From: an uncultured Lentisphaeria bacterium
GTDB lineage: Bacteria > Verrucomicrobiota > Lentisphaeria > Victivallales > Victivallaceae
Direction of reading: 5' to 3'
NCBI GenBank assembly: GCA_937888615.1
Contig: CALABZ010000090.1
Location: 1-64,000, forward strand
DNA: 64,000 nt
Below are positions 9,491 through 19,133 of the stretch, in pieces; positions within the stretch are counted from its first letter, which is position 1, and the number at the start of each line of letters is the position of its first letter. The notes beneath the pieces are model-generated. The model saw only the letters and a program-made list of their open reading frames with translations. It did no database searches and was not told the DNA's origin. The position numbers and the translations under genes are program-made.

Positions 9491-9540
9491 CTGAAAATTG
9501 GCTTGAGATGGATTTCTCATCCCGGTTTGCCAATTTTCAG
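9491..9540 (-). terminator. Strong stem-loop between pseudopilin and dehydrogenase genes
   Basis: CTGAAAATTGGC (9491-9502) and GCCAATTTTCAG (9529-9540) form a perfect 12-bp stem. An inner TGAGA/TCTCA pair sits in the loop, and an outer TTAGGAT/ATCCTAA pair reaches the pseudopilin stop codon. No long T-run follows on the minus strand. It may act as a partial terminator or as an mRNA 3'-end stabiliser, allowing pseudopilin levels to exceed those of the downstream enzymes. Confidence 0.6.
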
Positions 9541-9548
9541 AAAGAATC

Positions 9549-10190
9549 CTAAAGTTTGAAGTTTACAGTTACCCAGTCGGTTTCCACATGCCGGTAAAGG
9601 TCGGGGGGAGACCTCAGCTCGGCGTGCCCGTCATTGCAGGCCACACTGATGAATGCTCCCGGATGCGGTGCGAACGCGGGTGGCCTGGCGATATATAAAT
9701 CCCTCAACCAGACCCAGGTCGAACCCTCCACCATACAGATGAAATTGTCATTCAAATTGTTATCCAGAAATACCACCGTTCCCGGCGTCAGTTTTTCCGG
9801 CCGTTTCCCGGTTGTGCCGCTCATCATCATATATCCGGCTCCGTATTCGACGCTGTCGTCGTGCCGGGCCGGCTGAAACTGCAGCGATGGGCACTGCATC
9901 GGCACGGCGCTTTTATTGTTTTCGTTGTATATGGGATATCCCCAGGAAGTTTCATTCAATACGCCATTAAGGATTCCCTGGACTGACTGATACGGCAAAA
10001 ATCCGTCCTGTTCCTGCGAATACATCTGCGCCGTTGTGATCATGCCTTTGATATTGTTTGTGCATTTGATCGTTTTTGCCTTTTCACGGGCGGCATTCAG
10101 CGCCGGCAGCAGCATGGCTGCTAGAATTGCTATAATAGCGATGACAACCAAAAGTTCGATGAGTGTGAAATGCTTGACCGACTTTGACAT
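9549..10190 (-). CDS. Pseudopilin-like H-X9-DG-type protein (cassette 1)
   Basis: 213 aa. A short basic leader (MSKSVKH) precedes [32 protein letters not shown], given here as [18 protein letters not shown] plus continuation. This is a class III prepilin signal with Glu at mature position 5. The residue before Phe is His rather than the usual Gly. The C-terminal half is globular and ends with [14 protein letters not shown], a variant (H-x10-DG) of the H-X9-DG motif of planctomycete/Lentisphaerota pseudopilins. The ribosome site GGAG lies inside the last codons of the regulator gene 2 bases upstream, so the two are co-translated. Its membership in a sugar operon suggests a surface role in binding or handling a glycan (inference). 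Confidence 0.88.
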   Translation of the reverse strand: MSKSVKHFTLIELLVVIAIIAILAAMLLPALNAAREKAKTIKCTNNIKGMITTAQMYSQEQDGFLPYQSVQGILNGVLNETSWGYPIYNENNKSAVPMQCPSLQFQPARHDDSVEYGAGYMMMSGTTGKRPEKLTPGTVVFLDNNLNDNFICMVEGSTWVWLRDLYIARPPAFAPHPGAFISVACNDGHAELRSPPDLYRHVETDWVTVNFKL

Positions 10191-10192
10191 TT

Positions 10193-11311
10193 TTATTTCT
10201 CCTTTTTGTAGATAATTTTTTCCGGATGATATTTGATCAATTTATTTGGGACATCTTTTTTCTGAACCATATCAAGCAGCAGCCCGACGGACAGCTCGGC
10301 GATTTTCATAATATCCATAAGATAATACTCTCCAATGTCTTCGTGCGGACAGAAAAAAGGCATCTGCCGGTTCCGAAGATAGACGAAATACGGCATCCAG
10401 CGCTCCGCACACCCCTGAAGATATAATAATTCATTATAGAACATATTGGTAATAATGTCATCCGGGATTATGATGGCGTCCGGACGCAGATGCGGCGGCA
10501 TATTCAAGAAATCCGCCGCGCACTTCCGGACCTTATAGTCCAATGTCCAGGGTTCTTCATGTTCCTTCATTTCTTCTTCCAGAACCCGACAATAACGGGC
10601 AGGATCCAGTTCCGGGAAATAGGCGGCGGCATTCTTATAAAAGGCCCGGTGGATCATTTCCGTAATCGGATAACCGTTGCAAACCAGGGCGATTCTCTTA
10701 AACCCGCGTTCATGCAGCGATTTCATGGATTGGTCGACCAACTCTTCGTAATCCATGATAACGCCCGGCGCATTTTTATTTTGCGTACTGTAGGTATACA
10801 CCACTGGAATATCATTCGCCGCCAGGAACTGCTGTGACGAGTCGTCCAGGGTGACAGTGGAAATCAACCCGTCGATACGCCGCTGGCTGATATTCCGTTC
10901 AAGACCATTGAAAAGCGACAGATTGTCCCTGTCGTAAAGGGTTTCAATATCGCGCAGGAAAGGCATTCCAAGGCAGGAACGGTCATGCAGTTGAACTTGC
11001 AGACATTGCAACAGGCTTGCCCCGACCGGATAATGGGTGAGACGCATGCAGGCGATGCCGATATGCCGTCCGATATAGCCATTTGTACTGGAATCGCGCA
11101 GGAAAACGCCGACCTTCGGGCGAATTTCCACGATCCCGTCTTCGTGCAGGGCATTGATGGCGCGGGCGATGGTCGCCTTGCCGACGCCAAGCTGTTCCAT
11201 CAGCACGGCATGGGAGGGCAATTTATCGCCTTCGTTCAATTTCAGATCGGAAATGCTGCAAATCAAGGCCCGCTTGGCTAATTCCGTCTGGCTTCCCTGG
11301 TTGTTTTTCAT
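10193..11311 (-). CDS. GntR-type HTH / LacI-type periplasmic-binding-fold transcriptional regulator (cassette 1)
   Basis: 372 aa. The N-terminal winged helix of the GntR type covers about residues 8-75 ([37 protein letters not shown]). A periplasmic-binding-protein type I domain like that of LacI/AraR follows ([47 protein letters not shown]). It probably binds a sugar and controls the operon it heads: pseudopilin, dehydrogenase, GH123-like enzyme and ARH-fold protein. A good promoter lies just upstream (11349-11376). Repressor action and the ligand are inferred. Confidence 0.9.
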   Translation of the reverse strand: MKNNQGSQTELAKRALICSISDLKLNEGDKLPSHAVLMEQLGVGKATIARAINALHEDGIVEIRPKVGVFLRDSSTNGYIGRHIGIACMRLTHYPVGASLLQCLQVQLHDRSCLGMPFLRDIETLYDRDNLSLFNGLERNISQRRIDGLISTVTLDDSSQQFLAANDIPVVYTYSTQNKNAPGVIMDYEELVDQSMKSLHERGFKRIALVCNGYPITEMIHRAFYKNAAAYFPELDPARYCRVLEEEMKEHEEPWTLDYKVRKCAADFLNMPPHLRPDAIIIPDDIITNMFYNELLYLQGCAERWMPYFVYLRNRQMPFFCPHEDIGEYYLMDIMKIAELSVGLLLDMVQKKDVPNKLIKYHPEKIIYKKEK

Positions 11312-11348
11312 GATTTAACTCTCTGGTCTAAAAGTTGTCCACAATGTA

Positions 11349-11376
11349 ATTATACAACCATTTTTTAAAATATCAA
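11349..11376 (-). promoter_or_regulatory. Sigma-70-type promoter of glycan cassette 1
   Basis: On the minus strand TTGATA (11371-11376) and TATAAT (11349-11354) are 16 bases apart, upstream of the regulator start at 11311. GTTGT (11334-11338) and ACAAC (11354-11358) form spaced inverted arms across the start region and are a weak operator candidate. Confidence 0.6.
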
Positions 11377-11499
11377 TACCCCAAATTACAATATTGGAAA
11401 AATCTTTCAAATCCCAAAGTGTACCAACCGTCGACAGTTATGGCTGCCAAAAATACCGTTCGTTCCGCAGACATTACCACCATGGCATTCGAGGCGAAC

Positions 11500-11520
11500 G
11501 GCTGTCCGGGACAGACAGCC
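11500..11520 (-). terminator. Small hairpin downstream of the polysaccharide operon
   Basis: GGCTGTC and GACAGCC pair around a 7-base loop about 35 bases past the stop of the glycosyltransferase gene at 11555. There is no T-run, so it is a weak terminator candidate. The rest of the gap 11312-11554 holds only the promoter of the next operon. Confidence 0.3.
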
Positions 11521-11554
11521 CTACCTTGGGAAATTCGTGGTACGCTCATCTTTT

Positions 11555-12286
11555 TCAGGTCAGGAACAGCACCTGGATCAACTGGTAGAGCGCGCTGAAC
11601 ATTTTCACTTTGGAATCCCCCACGTCCCGCCATGACGAAACCGGATACTCCAATGTCCGGGCGGAAACACTGTCCCGGCCGTTCAACTGGATCAGACGTT
11701 TCAGAATTTCCACGTCGAAGAACCATTTCGTCACGAATTTGCGGTCAAAAACCTTTTCCGCCAGTTCCCGGCGCATCAGCTTTGCTCCGCACTGCGTATC
11801 GTAAGTCGGCAGCCGCAGGTCAATGCTGATCAAAGTCGCGAAAATCCGCCCCAGGTAATGGCGCAGCACTTTTCGCCGGACATCGCATCCCAGACGTTTC
11901 AAGCGGGCCCCGGTGATATAATTCAATTGCGGGCAATGCTCGAACTTTTCCAGGAAGTTGACGATATCTTCCAGCGGAGTTGCGAAATCCGCGTCCCAGA
12001 ACCCGACAAACTCCGTGTCGTACTTGCAGGCCGTCAGGATTCCCTTGCGTACCGCTTCGGCTTTTCCCGAATTCGGCGACCCGTCCAGTGCGACGAACGA
12101 GGCCGGATTGCCGGATTCCAGTTTTTGCAGGAGCTCCTGCGTCCGGTCCCGGCTTCCGTCGTTGTACAGTACGAATAATATCTCCGGGTGAAGAGCGGCA
12201 AAATCGGACAACACCGCGACATCCAGCCGCTTTTCCTCATTGTAGCAGGGAATGACAACCGCGGCGGCGTAATGTTTCGAAATCAT
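11555..12286 (-). CDS. Family 2 glycosyltransferase, polyprenyl-phosphate sugar synthase-like
   Basis: 243 aa from the chosen start. GT-A fold with VVIPCYNEEKRL at the N-terminus, VLYNDGSRDRT, the DxD-type metal motif in FWDADFATP, and ITGARLKRLG. The pattern resembles dolichyl/undecaprenyl-phosphate glucosyl- or mannosyltransferases, which charge a lipid carrier for membrane glycosyltransferases. The start ATG at 12284-12286 was chosen because AAGGAGG lies 8 bases upstream and the ATG overlaps the stop of the membrane protein gene (ATGA); a longer frame upstream lacks such support. The neighbouring GT-C-like protein would be a natural user of the lipid-linked sugar (inference). Confidence 0.88.
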   Translation of the reverse strand: MISKHYAAAVVIPCYNEEKRLDVAVLSDFAALHPEILFVLYNDGSRDRTQELLQKLESGNPASFVALDGSPNSGKAEAVRKGILTACKYDTEFVGFWDADFATPLEDIVNFLEKFEHCPQLNYITGARLKRLGCDVRRKVLRHYLGRIFATLISIDLRLPTYDTQCGAKLMRRELAEKVFDRKFVTKWFFDVEILKRLIQLNGRDSVSARTLEYPVSSWRDVGDSKVKMFSALYQLIQVLFLT

Positions 12287-14007
12287 TTCAACAACCTCCT
12301 TCTTTGCCGCAAATCCCATCCCATACAGAGAACAACGGCTAAAAATGCAATAAATGAAATCCATCCGGTCCACCGTTGAAGAACGGTTCCCCTGTAGAAA
12401 ATAGTCATCTTCCCTTCTGAAATCTGTGCCGGCAGCTCAACAGCCAGAAAATTCCGCGCGCTCGTTTTCAGCCGCGCCTCGTAACGGTCATTTATCCGCG
12501 CGGAGTATCCTTTGTAGGAAATCAACGGCAGTTCAATAAGGGTATGCGGTTTGGCGCCGGAAAACGCCAATACCGCGGTGCCAGCACGCCGGATCAGCGG
12601 CTCCAGACGGGCTTCGCCCCGCAATATAACGGCTTGATGGCGGTCGACCCGGCTCAACGCCGCCATGTCGGTGCCGTCCGGCAGATAATGGCCGCAAGTA
12701 ATGCTTGCGCGTTCCGAAATCGGCGCACCGATATAAATGTTTTTCTCCGCGATTTTTGCCGTGTAAATATATCCGACATTCAGCGCAAAAGCAAAACCGG
12801 CCCCGATGATGACAGCAATCAGCCAACGAAAGCGCAGTCGAGCGGAATGCCGGCTCATCCGGGCGACGCCCAAGGCACTGCCGCAGGCCAGGAATGCCAG
12901 CGCCGGCAGATAGAGCCGCCACGGAAACTGCATGAACGAAAATGCGGAAAACGCGCCTTCCCAGGGCAGAAAAACGGTACAGCATATCAACATGCCGAAA
13001 CCGGCAATCAGGCAGGCATCCAGCCATTTCCGCTGTCTGCCCCTCCCCAGCCCGGTTCGAACCCGATAGAACAAAATAATGCAGAAAATCAATCCGATCC
13101 CGGCAGGGTGCCAATAGGCCGTTTTCATATACGGAATTTCCAGGAAAAGCCGCATAAACGGAATTGTGCGGGTCGCGATCGGAGAAGCGGAAACCGAAGT
13201 ATTAACGTAAAAAACATCCGACCGCATCATCTCCGCCAACGGCAGGTAAAACCAGAGCAACAACAGCAGCGTAACTACTACCGCCGCCGCCAGCGCAAGA
13301 ACCCGCCGCGGAGCCGTCACAAAACGAAAAATGAAAAAGGCACAGAAAACGGCGGTAATGATCACGGCCAGCGCAAATGTGATAACATGCGCCAACCCCA
13401 ATCCGATCATGCCCGCGGCCAACGCCCAGAAATTCCGCGGATTACCCAGGATAATCTCGTACAATCCCCATATTACCAAAGGCATGAACACAAAACACTG
13501 CATTTCCCCGAGTGCCGCCCGAATCCAGAAATCGCTGACGGCGAAGGAACTGATCATATAGAGCATCCCGCCCAGAAACGCGGTATATCCGGAGCCGGAA
13601 ATGCGTTTAAGCACCCAATACATCGAAAAAGCCGCCCCGATGAAAATCACCCCGAAAAACAATTTGTAGGCGATCACGATGGGAACATGCGCCCATACCA
13701 GCAGCGCCGGAATGTAAAGAAAAAAATCCGGGTAAAATAGCCCGTTGGCATACCCCGTGTCCGCCACGCCCGGATAAATTTTCACCGGAAACGTGCCATG
13801 GGCAAGCCCGTCCGACAGTGCCGAAATACGGGCCAGATGAAAGAAAATATCGTGCCCCTTCGGGATCCCCGGCAGTAGCAGCGGCAAAAGGGCAAGCAGG
13901 CAGAAAAACAGCAAAAGCGCAGGATAAAAGAATTTTTTCTGCTCATTCCTTCGCCACCATTCCCAAATGAAGGAAATTTCAGCAGAGATACCGTGGGTAA
14001 AATTCAT
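12283..14007 (-). CDS. Polytopic membrane protein, GT-C/PTPS-related type
   Basis: 574 aa with about 11-12 predicted membrane helices, starting near FFYPALLLFFCLLALLPLLL. The first periplasmic loop holds GIPKGHDIFFHLARI, an acidic/His loop typical of GT-C fold glycosyltransferases and of the '6-pyruvoyl-tetrahydropterin synthase-related' membrane family. The last 150 residues form a soluble region before a final helix. It is flanked by overlapping genes for a lipid-carrier GT2 and an acyltransferase, suggesting transfer of sugar from a polyprenyl carrier to a surface glycan. Substrate unknown. Start ATG has AAGGATG upstream and overlaps the acyltransferase stop by 4 bases. Confidence 0.75.
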   Translation of the reverse strand: MNFTHGISAEISFIWEWWRRNEQKKFFYPALLLFFCLLALLPLLLPGIPKGHDIFFHLARISALSDGLAHGTFPVKIYPGVADTGYANGLFYPDFFLYIPALLVWAHVPIVIAYKLFFGVIFIGAAFSMYWVLKRISGSGYTAFLGGMLYMISSFAVSDFWIRAALGEMQCFVFMPLVIWGLYEIILGNPRNFWALAAGMIGLGLAHVITFALAVIITAVFCAFFIFRFVTAPRRVLALAAAVVVTLLLLLWFYLPLAEMMRSDVFYVNTSVSASPIATRTIPFMRLFLEIPYMKTAYWHPAGIGLIFCIILFYRVRTGLGRGRQRKWLDACLIAGFGMLICCTVFLPWEGAFSAFSFMQFPWRLYLPALAFLACGSALGVARMSRHSARLRFRWLIAVIIGAGFAFALNVGYIYTAKIAEKNIYIGAPISERASITCGHYLPDGTDMAALSRVDRHQAVILRGEARLEPLIRRAGTAVLAFSGAKPHTLIELPLISYKGYSARINDRYEARLKTSARNFLAVELPAQISEGKMTIFYRGTVLQRWTGWISFIAFLAVVLCMGWDLRQRRRLLK

Positions 14008-15164
14008 GATTCATCCTTTTTGTGATAGATTGCGTCGGGATTGGAATTGAAGACGGTATTGACAAAACGGCATAGCGTCGTCGCTCTCAAACGGTCGCGT
14101 ATCCGCAATTCGAGGAATATTTCCTGACGGATCCAATCAAAACCGGAACCCGCCAGATAAATCCCGATAATCGCCCCGATTCCAATCACCGGATACCAGT
14201 CGGAGTTGAAAAAATTCTGAATCCGGACGATGCGGTGCCACAGGAAACCCATGAAATATGGATTCTCATGGAAGAGATAAACCCCAAAAGTCAACGGTGC
14301 GAAAAACAGGATGATCCGTCCGAAACGCGGCGACGCAATCTTCAAACAGCCAAACCAGAGAAAAAGCGCGGTGGCGGCGGCGCATGTCAACACAAAAAGA
14401 AAATCTTCGCAGTGAAAGAGACAAATATTATGAGTACGCATCGACACCAGATTCGCCAGCAGCAGCATGAAGTTCAAAGCCGTCAGGAGCAGATAGGCGG
14501 CAAGAAAGAATCTGCCGCGTGCCCGTGTCAAATCGACCCAGCACCGGCAATAAGCTCCGACAAAGTAGAGAAGGATGAAAAGCATCGGTTTTGCCAGCCG
14601 GTTGAACGAAAAGATATCCAGTCCCAGCGAAGGCATGACGCTGGTGACAAAGGAAAGCCCAACCAGCAGAAATAGGAATTGCCGCTTGTCCATAATGCCG
14701 ATCAAAGCATTTAAGAACGGGGAAAAAAAAAGCAGAGCCAAATACGAGGACACAAACCAATATTGCATCGTAGTAAAGGGGAAGATAGAGTGCAGGAACA
14801 AAGAAATTCGGGAAACATTCGGCGTAATCGGCCAAATCAAGTTCAGCAACAGAAAAAAAATGCTATAGTAAAACAGTTGCAGATAGACGGTCAGGACTTT
14901 TTCAAAATGGCATTTGCTTTTGCACAGAAAATATCCGGTGATAAGTATGTAGCAATCAACGGACACCGTACTGATATTTTTCAGGAATACCGAAAATACA
15001 TAATTAAGGTTGCTGCGGTACACGGTTTCAAAAATACCGCCATGCAATGTGAAATGGATTGCCACAACCATCAGCATGGACAAAATCCGGAGCAGTTCGA
15101 AATTCAGTTGCCGGTGCGATGATTCCGGACTGTTCTGCGAATACCGATTTATATTTGTATCCAC
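14004..15164 (-). CDS. Membrane acyltransferase, acyltransferase-3 (OafA-like) family
   Basis: About 386 aa with roughly 10 membrane helices. The first helix region LRILSMLMVVAIHFTLHGG has the conserved His of this family, and ITGYFLCKSK and the later helices fit. Such enzymes O-acylate surface polysaccharides or lipids from the cytoplasmic face. GTG at 15162-15164 is the preferred start because AAGGG lies about 8 bases upstream; an upstream TTG (15188) is also possible. First gene of a three-gene leftward operon with two ATGA overlaps. Confidence 0.82.
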   Translation of the reverse strand: MDTNINRYSQNSPESSHRQLNFELLRILSMLMVVAIHFTLHGGIFETVYRSNLNYVFSVFLKNISTVSVDCYILITGYFLCKSKCHFEKVLTVYLQLFYYSIFFLLLNLIWPITPNVSRISLFLHSIFPFTTMQYWFVSSYLALLFFSPFLNALIGIMDKRQFLFLLVGLSFVTSVMPSLGLDIFSFNRLAKPMLFILLYFVGAYCRCWVDLTRARGRFFLAAYLLLTALNFMLLLANLVSMRTHNICLFHCEDFLFVLTCAAATALFLWFGCLKIASPRFGRIILFFAPLTFGVYLFHENPYFMGFLWHRIVRIQNFFNSDWYPVIGIGAIIGIYLAGSGFDWIRQEIFLELRIRDRLRATTLCRFVNTVFNSNPDAIYHKKDES

Positions 15165-15278
15165 TCCAACAACCCTTATGCGTAACAATTTAAACTCGGC
15201 AATGTCATAAATTCCGTGTAAAAACCATTTTTACCGGAGCATCCAAAGGGACACCATAATGAAATTTACACCGCCGTT

Positions 15279-15299
15279 CCCGCCATGTCAAATGGCGGG
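15279..15299 (-). terminator. Hairpin between glycan cassette 2 and the acyltransferase gene
   Basis: CCCGCCAT and ATGGCGGG form a perfect 8-bp stem around GTCAA, with outer GAAATTT/AAATTTC arms nearby. It sits downstream of the leftward GH gene (stop at 15418). No clear T-run follows. Probable terminator. Nothing else is recognised in 15189-15417. Confidence 0.45.
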
Positions 15300-15417
15300 T
15301 TTCAAATTTCCGCACTCCCACAGGGTTTAAATGCGAACGCCGGGAACAAAGTGTCCCGCACCCCGTACCCGGCTGAACGCAAAAGTATGGATCAATAATT
15401 CAGCGACAGGACTTGAT

Positions 15418-17304
15418 TCAGTCCTCCAAATCAACTGTATAAAGCGCGGTTTCCAGTCCATTCAGGCGATTCAGTGAATCCGAACCATTTTCCCCGCCAA
15501 TGGTTTGTTTGGACAATTTTCCTGATACGCCGGGAACCTCGATTGTCACCGCCGCGTCCTTATCGCCGGTATTAACCGCGAACACATACAATTTTTGTCC
15601 AAGCCGTTTCGGCAGGAACACAACCCCCTCCCCGGCGGTTTTAACCAACGGCGGCGTCTCGTCGGAAAGCAGTATGTCCTGATGCGCCTTCAGTTCCAAC
15701 GATACTTGATGGACCCCTTCCCAGATGTCGGAAAAAGATCGCGTTTTGTCATGTCCAAGCCGATGCATCGCATAGAAAAACAGACCTTTAGCCCCGGCGC
15801 AAAGCGACTGATACGACATATTGCGCAGTTCCCCGGTGGTCGGAGTCCGCCCTCCTTCATTGGAAATCAAGACAACAGCCCACAACGAACGTGAATTGCG
15901 AATGAAATCGACAGTTTTTTTCATATCATCATAAACCGTCCGTATCGGAAGTTTTGGGACAGGGTAACTGTCGCAGCCGATAATATCGGCACAATTGATA
16001 TATTCCGTTGTTTCGCTCGGTACACAATGCAAGTTCCACGACGGATGGTTGAAATCCAGCCGGTTGATGGCATCATAATGCATCCTGTGCGAATCCAATA
16101 CAGCAGGCGTCAATTCATCGTTCACATACCACGCCAGCAAGGCCGGATGGTTTTTCCAGCGATTGACAACTTTTCCAATATATGGGACTTCGTCGTGAAT
16201 GCTTTTTATTTCGCCGGGACAATACCAGACCGAACTGAAGGCGTCCTTTACGGAAAAAACGGCTTTCAGCCCCGCCGCGTGAAGCGCGTCCATTTTCCGG
16301 CGGTCCAGTGCGGAATAGCTCAACACCGTGTTGATGCCGCTGATTTTCAAGAGTTCCACATCTTTCATGAAGGTGTCGAAGTCCTGATAACCGGATTGCG
16401 TATAAACACCCAACGGCAAGAATGCTTTGCCATCGACGATTGTACGCCCATTCCGGTCGATAAATACTTTGGCCCGGACGGAATTCTTCTGCAAACAGAA
16501 GGAATCTTCCCAAAGAACGTCCCGATTCGACATCAACCGGGCGACAAGGGTATATTGCCCGTCGGGAATGTCGATCTGGAAACTCTTGCGCTCCAATCGT
16601 TGAGTCGGAGAAAAGCGCTGTTCCCAAATGGTTTTTCCGTCATTCCTATTATTAAGAAGCAAGACGGTCTCACAATCCGCGAACGTCTTCTGATAATCTT
16701 CCGGATAAGTTTCAAATTCCAATTCCAACGTATCGTCGATATTCAATTTATAATGCGGCTTCAGAACCCGGCACAGGAACGGAACCGGTTCGACCCGCAG
16801 ATCTTTCCACCATGCCTGACCGGAAAAGTACTCTTTCTTGTCGTTGTTTCCGCGAACATAACAGGTGAAAGAACCAGCAACAACACCCTGGGGCACGGGA
16901 CCGGTATAAGCCGTTATTTTACTCCATGGGCTCGTCCCCTTGAAGCCGCCGGGATGCGGGCCGCCTTTCACATATTTTCCATCGCCATCCTCAAACCCCA
17001 TGCAGATTGAAGCTCCGGTTTCCCGGGCTCCCGCCAGTTTCTCCGTCTTCACCATGGCGGAAATCCGATAGATGCGTCCCGGCGTCAGGGAAACCCGCTG
17101 GCTGACCAGCAGATACCCGGAGCGAACCTCACTTTGCCAATGCAAAACTCCGTCCTTTATCTCAAAACGCGGCCCCGGCGCCTGCGGAGCCGGAATGTTC
17201 CAATATTGGGTTCCTTCTTTAAAATCCGGATTTTTCAGCAGATTGCCGGCCCCTGCGATCATTGCGCTGCAAAACAGCATGAATACGAATAGATACCTGC
17301 TCAT
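15418..17304 (-). CDS. Secreted GH clan-A-like glycoside hydrolase with N-terminal carbohydrate-binding domain (cassette 2)
   Basis: 628 aa. A signal peptide (MSRYLFVFMLFCSAMIAGAG) is followed by a jelly-roll CBM4/9-like domain at about 20-175 (LLKNPDFKEGTQYWN; RVSLTPGRIYRISAMVKTE). An Ig-like linker covers about 180-280 and a TIM barrel about 285-560. Barrel landmarks are LPLGVYTQSGYQ, HPALLAWYVNDEL near residue 395 (candidate acid/base Glu after Asn-Asp), NCADIIGCDSYPV, and LCAGAKGLFFYAM. A short beta domain closes the protein. Family and substrate cannot be named. It is last in the LacI regulator, pseudopilin, enzyme operon, 15 bases after the pseudopilin start, with an AAGGAG ribosome site. 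Confidence 0.82.
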   Translation of the reverse strand: MSRYLFVFMLFCSAMIAGAGNLLKNPDFKEGTQYWNIPAPQAPGPRFEIKDGVLHWQSEVRSGYLLVSQRVSLTPGRIYRISAMVKTEKLAGARETGASICMGFEDGDGKYVKGGPHPGGFKGTSPWSKITAYTGPVPQGVVAGSFTCYVRGNNDKKEYFSGQAWWKDLRVEPVPFLCRVLKPHYKLNIDDTLELEFETYPEDYQKTFADCETVLLLNNRNDGKTIWEQRFSPTQRLERKSFQIDIPDGQYTLVARLMSNRDVLWEDSFCLQKNSVRAKVFIDRNGRTIVDGKAFLPLGVYTQSGYQDFDTFMKDVELLKISGINTVLSYSALDRRKMDALHAAGLKAVFSVKDAFSSVWYCPGEIKSIHDEVPYIGKVVNRWKNHPALLAWYVNDELTPAVLDSHRMHYDAINRLDFNHPSWNLHCVPSETTEYINCADIIGCDSYPVPKLPIRTVYDDMKKTVDFIRNSRSLWAVVLISNEGGRTPTTGELRNMSYQSLCAGAKGLFFYAMHRLGHDKTRSFSDIWEGVHQVSLELKAHQDILLSDETPPLVKTAGEGVVFLPKRLGQKLYVFAVNTGDKDAAVTIEVPGVSGKLSKQTIGGENGSDSLNRLNGLETALYTVDLED

Positions 17305-17318
17305 TTTTTCTCCTTGTC

Positions 17319-18023
17319 TTAGCGACTTTTATCCAGAAAATCCATTCGGGCATCGAAGCCGGTCTGGCTCTGGTCTCCATAATTTCTGAAATCGACAACT
17401 CTCACCGAACGGACCGCGCCATCACCATATAATATATTAAATACGCCCTGATGGAAATCCACGGTCGGTACTTCAAGTTTCGTATAAGGGGTGTCGAAGC
17501 AAAACGCCCGGTTGGCGAGTTTCGACAGCCTGGGATATATATCGACGCTACCCCACTCTGCATCTCCGCCCGCCGAAGATCGTCCTCCGCGCCCATGAAA
17601 ATAGTATCCCAGCACTTCATTGGGGGGAGGATTGGTATTGACTTTGACTCCGTCCCATTGCCAGCAATCCGGATTGTAAGCATAATTGTCAGTTGCTGCC
17701 GAACAGTGCATAATTGCCGCATTATCAATGTATTTTGTTTCATAATAACGGCCTAGATTCAGCATGACCCCATTGCTTTTGCGGCGCATGAAATACGGAA
17801 GATATGTGGAGGTCCCGGTATAATAGCGGTTCATCCAGTCATTGCTGTCTCCCGCGTAAAAATTCACCACCGTACCTATTTGCTTGAGGTTATTCACGCA
17901 GGCTATTGATTTCGCCTTTTCTCTGGCCGAATTCAGGGCGGGCAAAAGCATAGAGGCGAGGATTGCTATGATTGCAATCACTACCAACAACTCAATAAGT
18001 GTGAAATTAACAGTCCGTTTCAT
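17319..18023 (-). CDS. Pseudopilin-like H-X9-DG-type protein (cassette 2)
   Basis: 234 aa. Leader MKRTVN then [19 protein letters not shown] and [20 protein letters not shown], as in type II secretion/type IV pilus pseudopilins. The residue before Phe is Asn, not Gly. The C-terminal part has [12 protein letters not shown], an exact H-x9-DG motif. The middle region, rich in aromatics, Asn and Gly, shares no obvious sequence with the other three pseudopilins here. It lies between the LacI regulator and the secreted GH, in one transcription unit. Confidence 0.88.
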   Translation of the reverse strand: MKRTVNFTLIELLVVIAIIAILASMLLPALNSAREKAKSIACVNNLKQIGTVVNFYAGDSNDWMNRYYTGTSTYLPYFMRRKSNGVMLNLGRYYETKYIDNAAIMHCSAATDNYAYNPDCWQWDGVKVNTNPPPNEVLGYYFHGRGGRSSAGGDAEWGSVDIYPRLSKLANRAFCFDTPYTKLEVPTVDFHQGVFNILYGDGAVRSVRVVDFRNYGDQSQTGFDARMDFLDKSR

Positions 18024-18038
18024 TTATGATGATCTCCT

Positions 18039-19079
18039 TTATTTGTGACAGGTTGATTCACGTATGATTAATTCGGTTTTTATTTTGCGGACGACCGGGC
18101 CGGACGATTTCTTTTTCATGCATTCCAGAAGCATTTCGAAGGCCATTCTGCCCACTTCCGCCGGTTTCTGGTCGATCGTCGTCAGCGATGGAAAACAACA
18201 CTGCGAAAACGGTTCGTTGTCGTGTCCCACCACCGCCAGGTCTTCCGGTACCCTCATTCCGCAACACCTGACTTCACGAATCAGTTGAGCGGCGAAAATA
18301 TCGTTCTCGGCGATTACGGCTTCCAAACGGTAACGACGGACGTCATTCTCCAGATAATCCCGCATCTGGCTCTGAAGCTGTGCATGATCAACCGGGTTAT
18401 TAAATCCCCTTATGTAATGCGGTGGACATTCAAGCCCGTGTTCCACCATGGCAGTGCGGAAACCGTCCTCGCGTTTCATGACGCTTGAATTCCGGCTGGA
18501 CGGCGTCATAATCCCAATACGCCGGTATCCCAGACCGATCAGATGCGCCACCGCCTGCCGGACCCCTTCCTGGATTTCGATATTCAGGTAGGATGCGGGT
18601 TCGAAACAGGGCGCACCCAGAAATACGATATTCTTCTTGTCCGCGAAAAACTTCCGGACCTTGTCCTGTTGCCCGGGGTACTCATGCCCGAAACAGATGA
18701 CGCCGTCGATCCCATGATTGATAAAATTCTTGTAGCAATCGAAAAAGTGCTCGATATTGTCATGCGCGTGTCCGATCATGACCCGGTATCCCGCCTGGGC
18801 CGCCGCCCCCTCCAGCTCCCGCAGCATCTGGTAAATAATCGGCGGAGCGAAGGAATCTATCAACGCGCCGATGACCATGCTTTCCTTGCCGGCCAACAGC
18901 CGCGCCGTTATATTGGGCTCATAATGCAGCTCTTTGGCGACGGCCAGAATCTTCGCGCTGGTCTCGCGGCCGATCCGCAGGGAGTTCTTGCCGTTTAACA
19001 CGGCGGCCACCGCGCCCTTGGATACGCCGACCTTTTCCGCGATATCGATCAACCGTGTTTTCTGATTCCTGTCCGCCAT
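18039..19079 (-). CDS. LacI-family transcriptional regulator (cassette 2)
   Basis: 346 aa. LacI headpiece at about 8-57 (TRLIDIAEKVGVSKGAVAAV, hinge region YEPNITARLLAGKES) followed by a PBP-I sugar-binding domain (IGALIDSFAPPIIYQML; HGIDGVICFGHEYPG; LGYRRIGIMTPSSRN; LAVVGHDNEPFSQCCFPSLT). It heads the operon with the pseudopilin and secreted GH and probably represses it. Its own promoter carries a perfect 14-bp palindrome with a central CG, the typical LacI-family operator form, so autoregulation is likely. ATG at 19077-19079 is preferred; the TTG one codon upstream is possible. Confidence 0.93.
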   Translation of the reverse strand: MADRNQKTRLIDIAEKVGVSKGAVAAVLNGKNSLRIGRETSAKILAVAKELHYEPNITARLLAGKESMVIGALIDSFAPPIIYQMLRELEGAAAQAGYRVMIGHAHDNIEHFFDCYKNFINHGIDGVICFGHEYPGQQDKVRKFFADKKNIVFLGAPCFEPASYLNIEIQEGVRQAVAHLIGLGYRRIGIMTPSSRNSSVMKREDGFRTAMVEHGLECPPHYIRGFNNPVDHAQLQSQMRDYLENDVRRYRLEAVIAENDIFAAQLIREVRCCGMRVPEDLAVVGHDNEPFSQCCFPSLTTIDQKPAEVGRMAFEMLLECMKKKSSGPVVRKIKTELIIRESTCHK

Positions 19080-19116
19080 CAAATCAATTCCTTGAACATT
19101 TGCATTTCACTATCCG

Positions 19117-19130
19117 CTATACCGGTATAG
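19117..19130. promoter_or_regulatory. Perfect palindromic LacI-family operator
   Basis: CTATACCGGTATAG is a 14-base perfect palindrome with a central CG. It lies just downstream of the -10 element of the consensus promoter, overlapping the expected transcription start. Binding by the adjacent LacI-family protein is inferred. Confidence 0.75.
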
Positions 19131-19133
19131 TAG

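Noticed and set aside
12544..13740. 398-codon plus-strand frame
   Set aside because: Antisense to the polytopic membrane protein gene; composition rich in Arg, Gln, Asn and Pro is typical of a reverse-strand shadow of hydrophobic codons.
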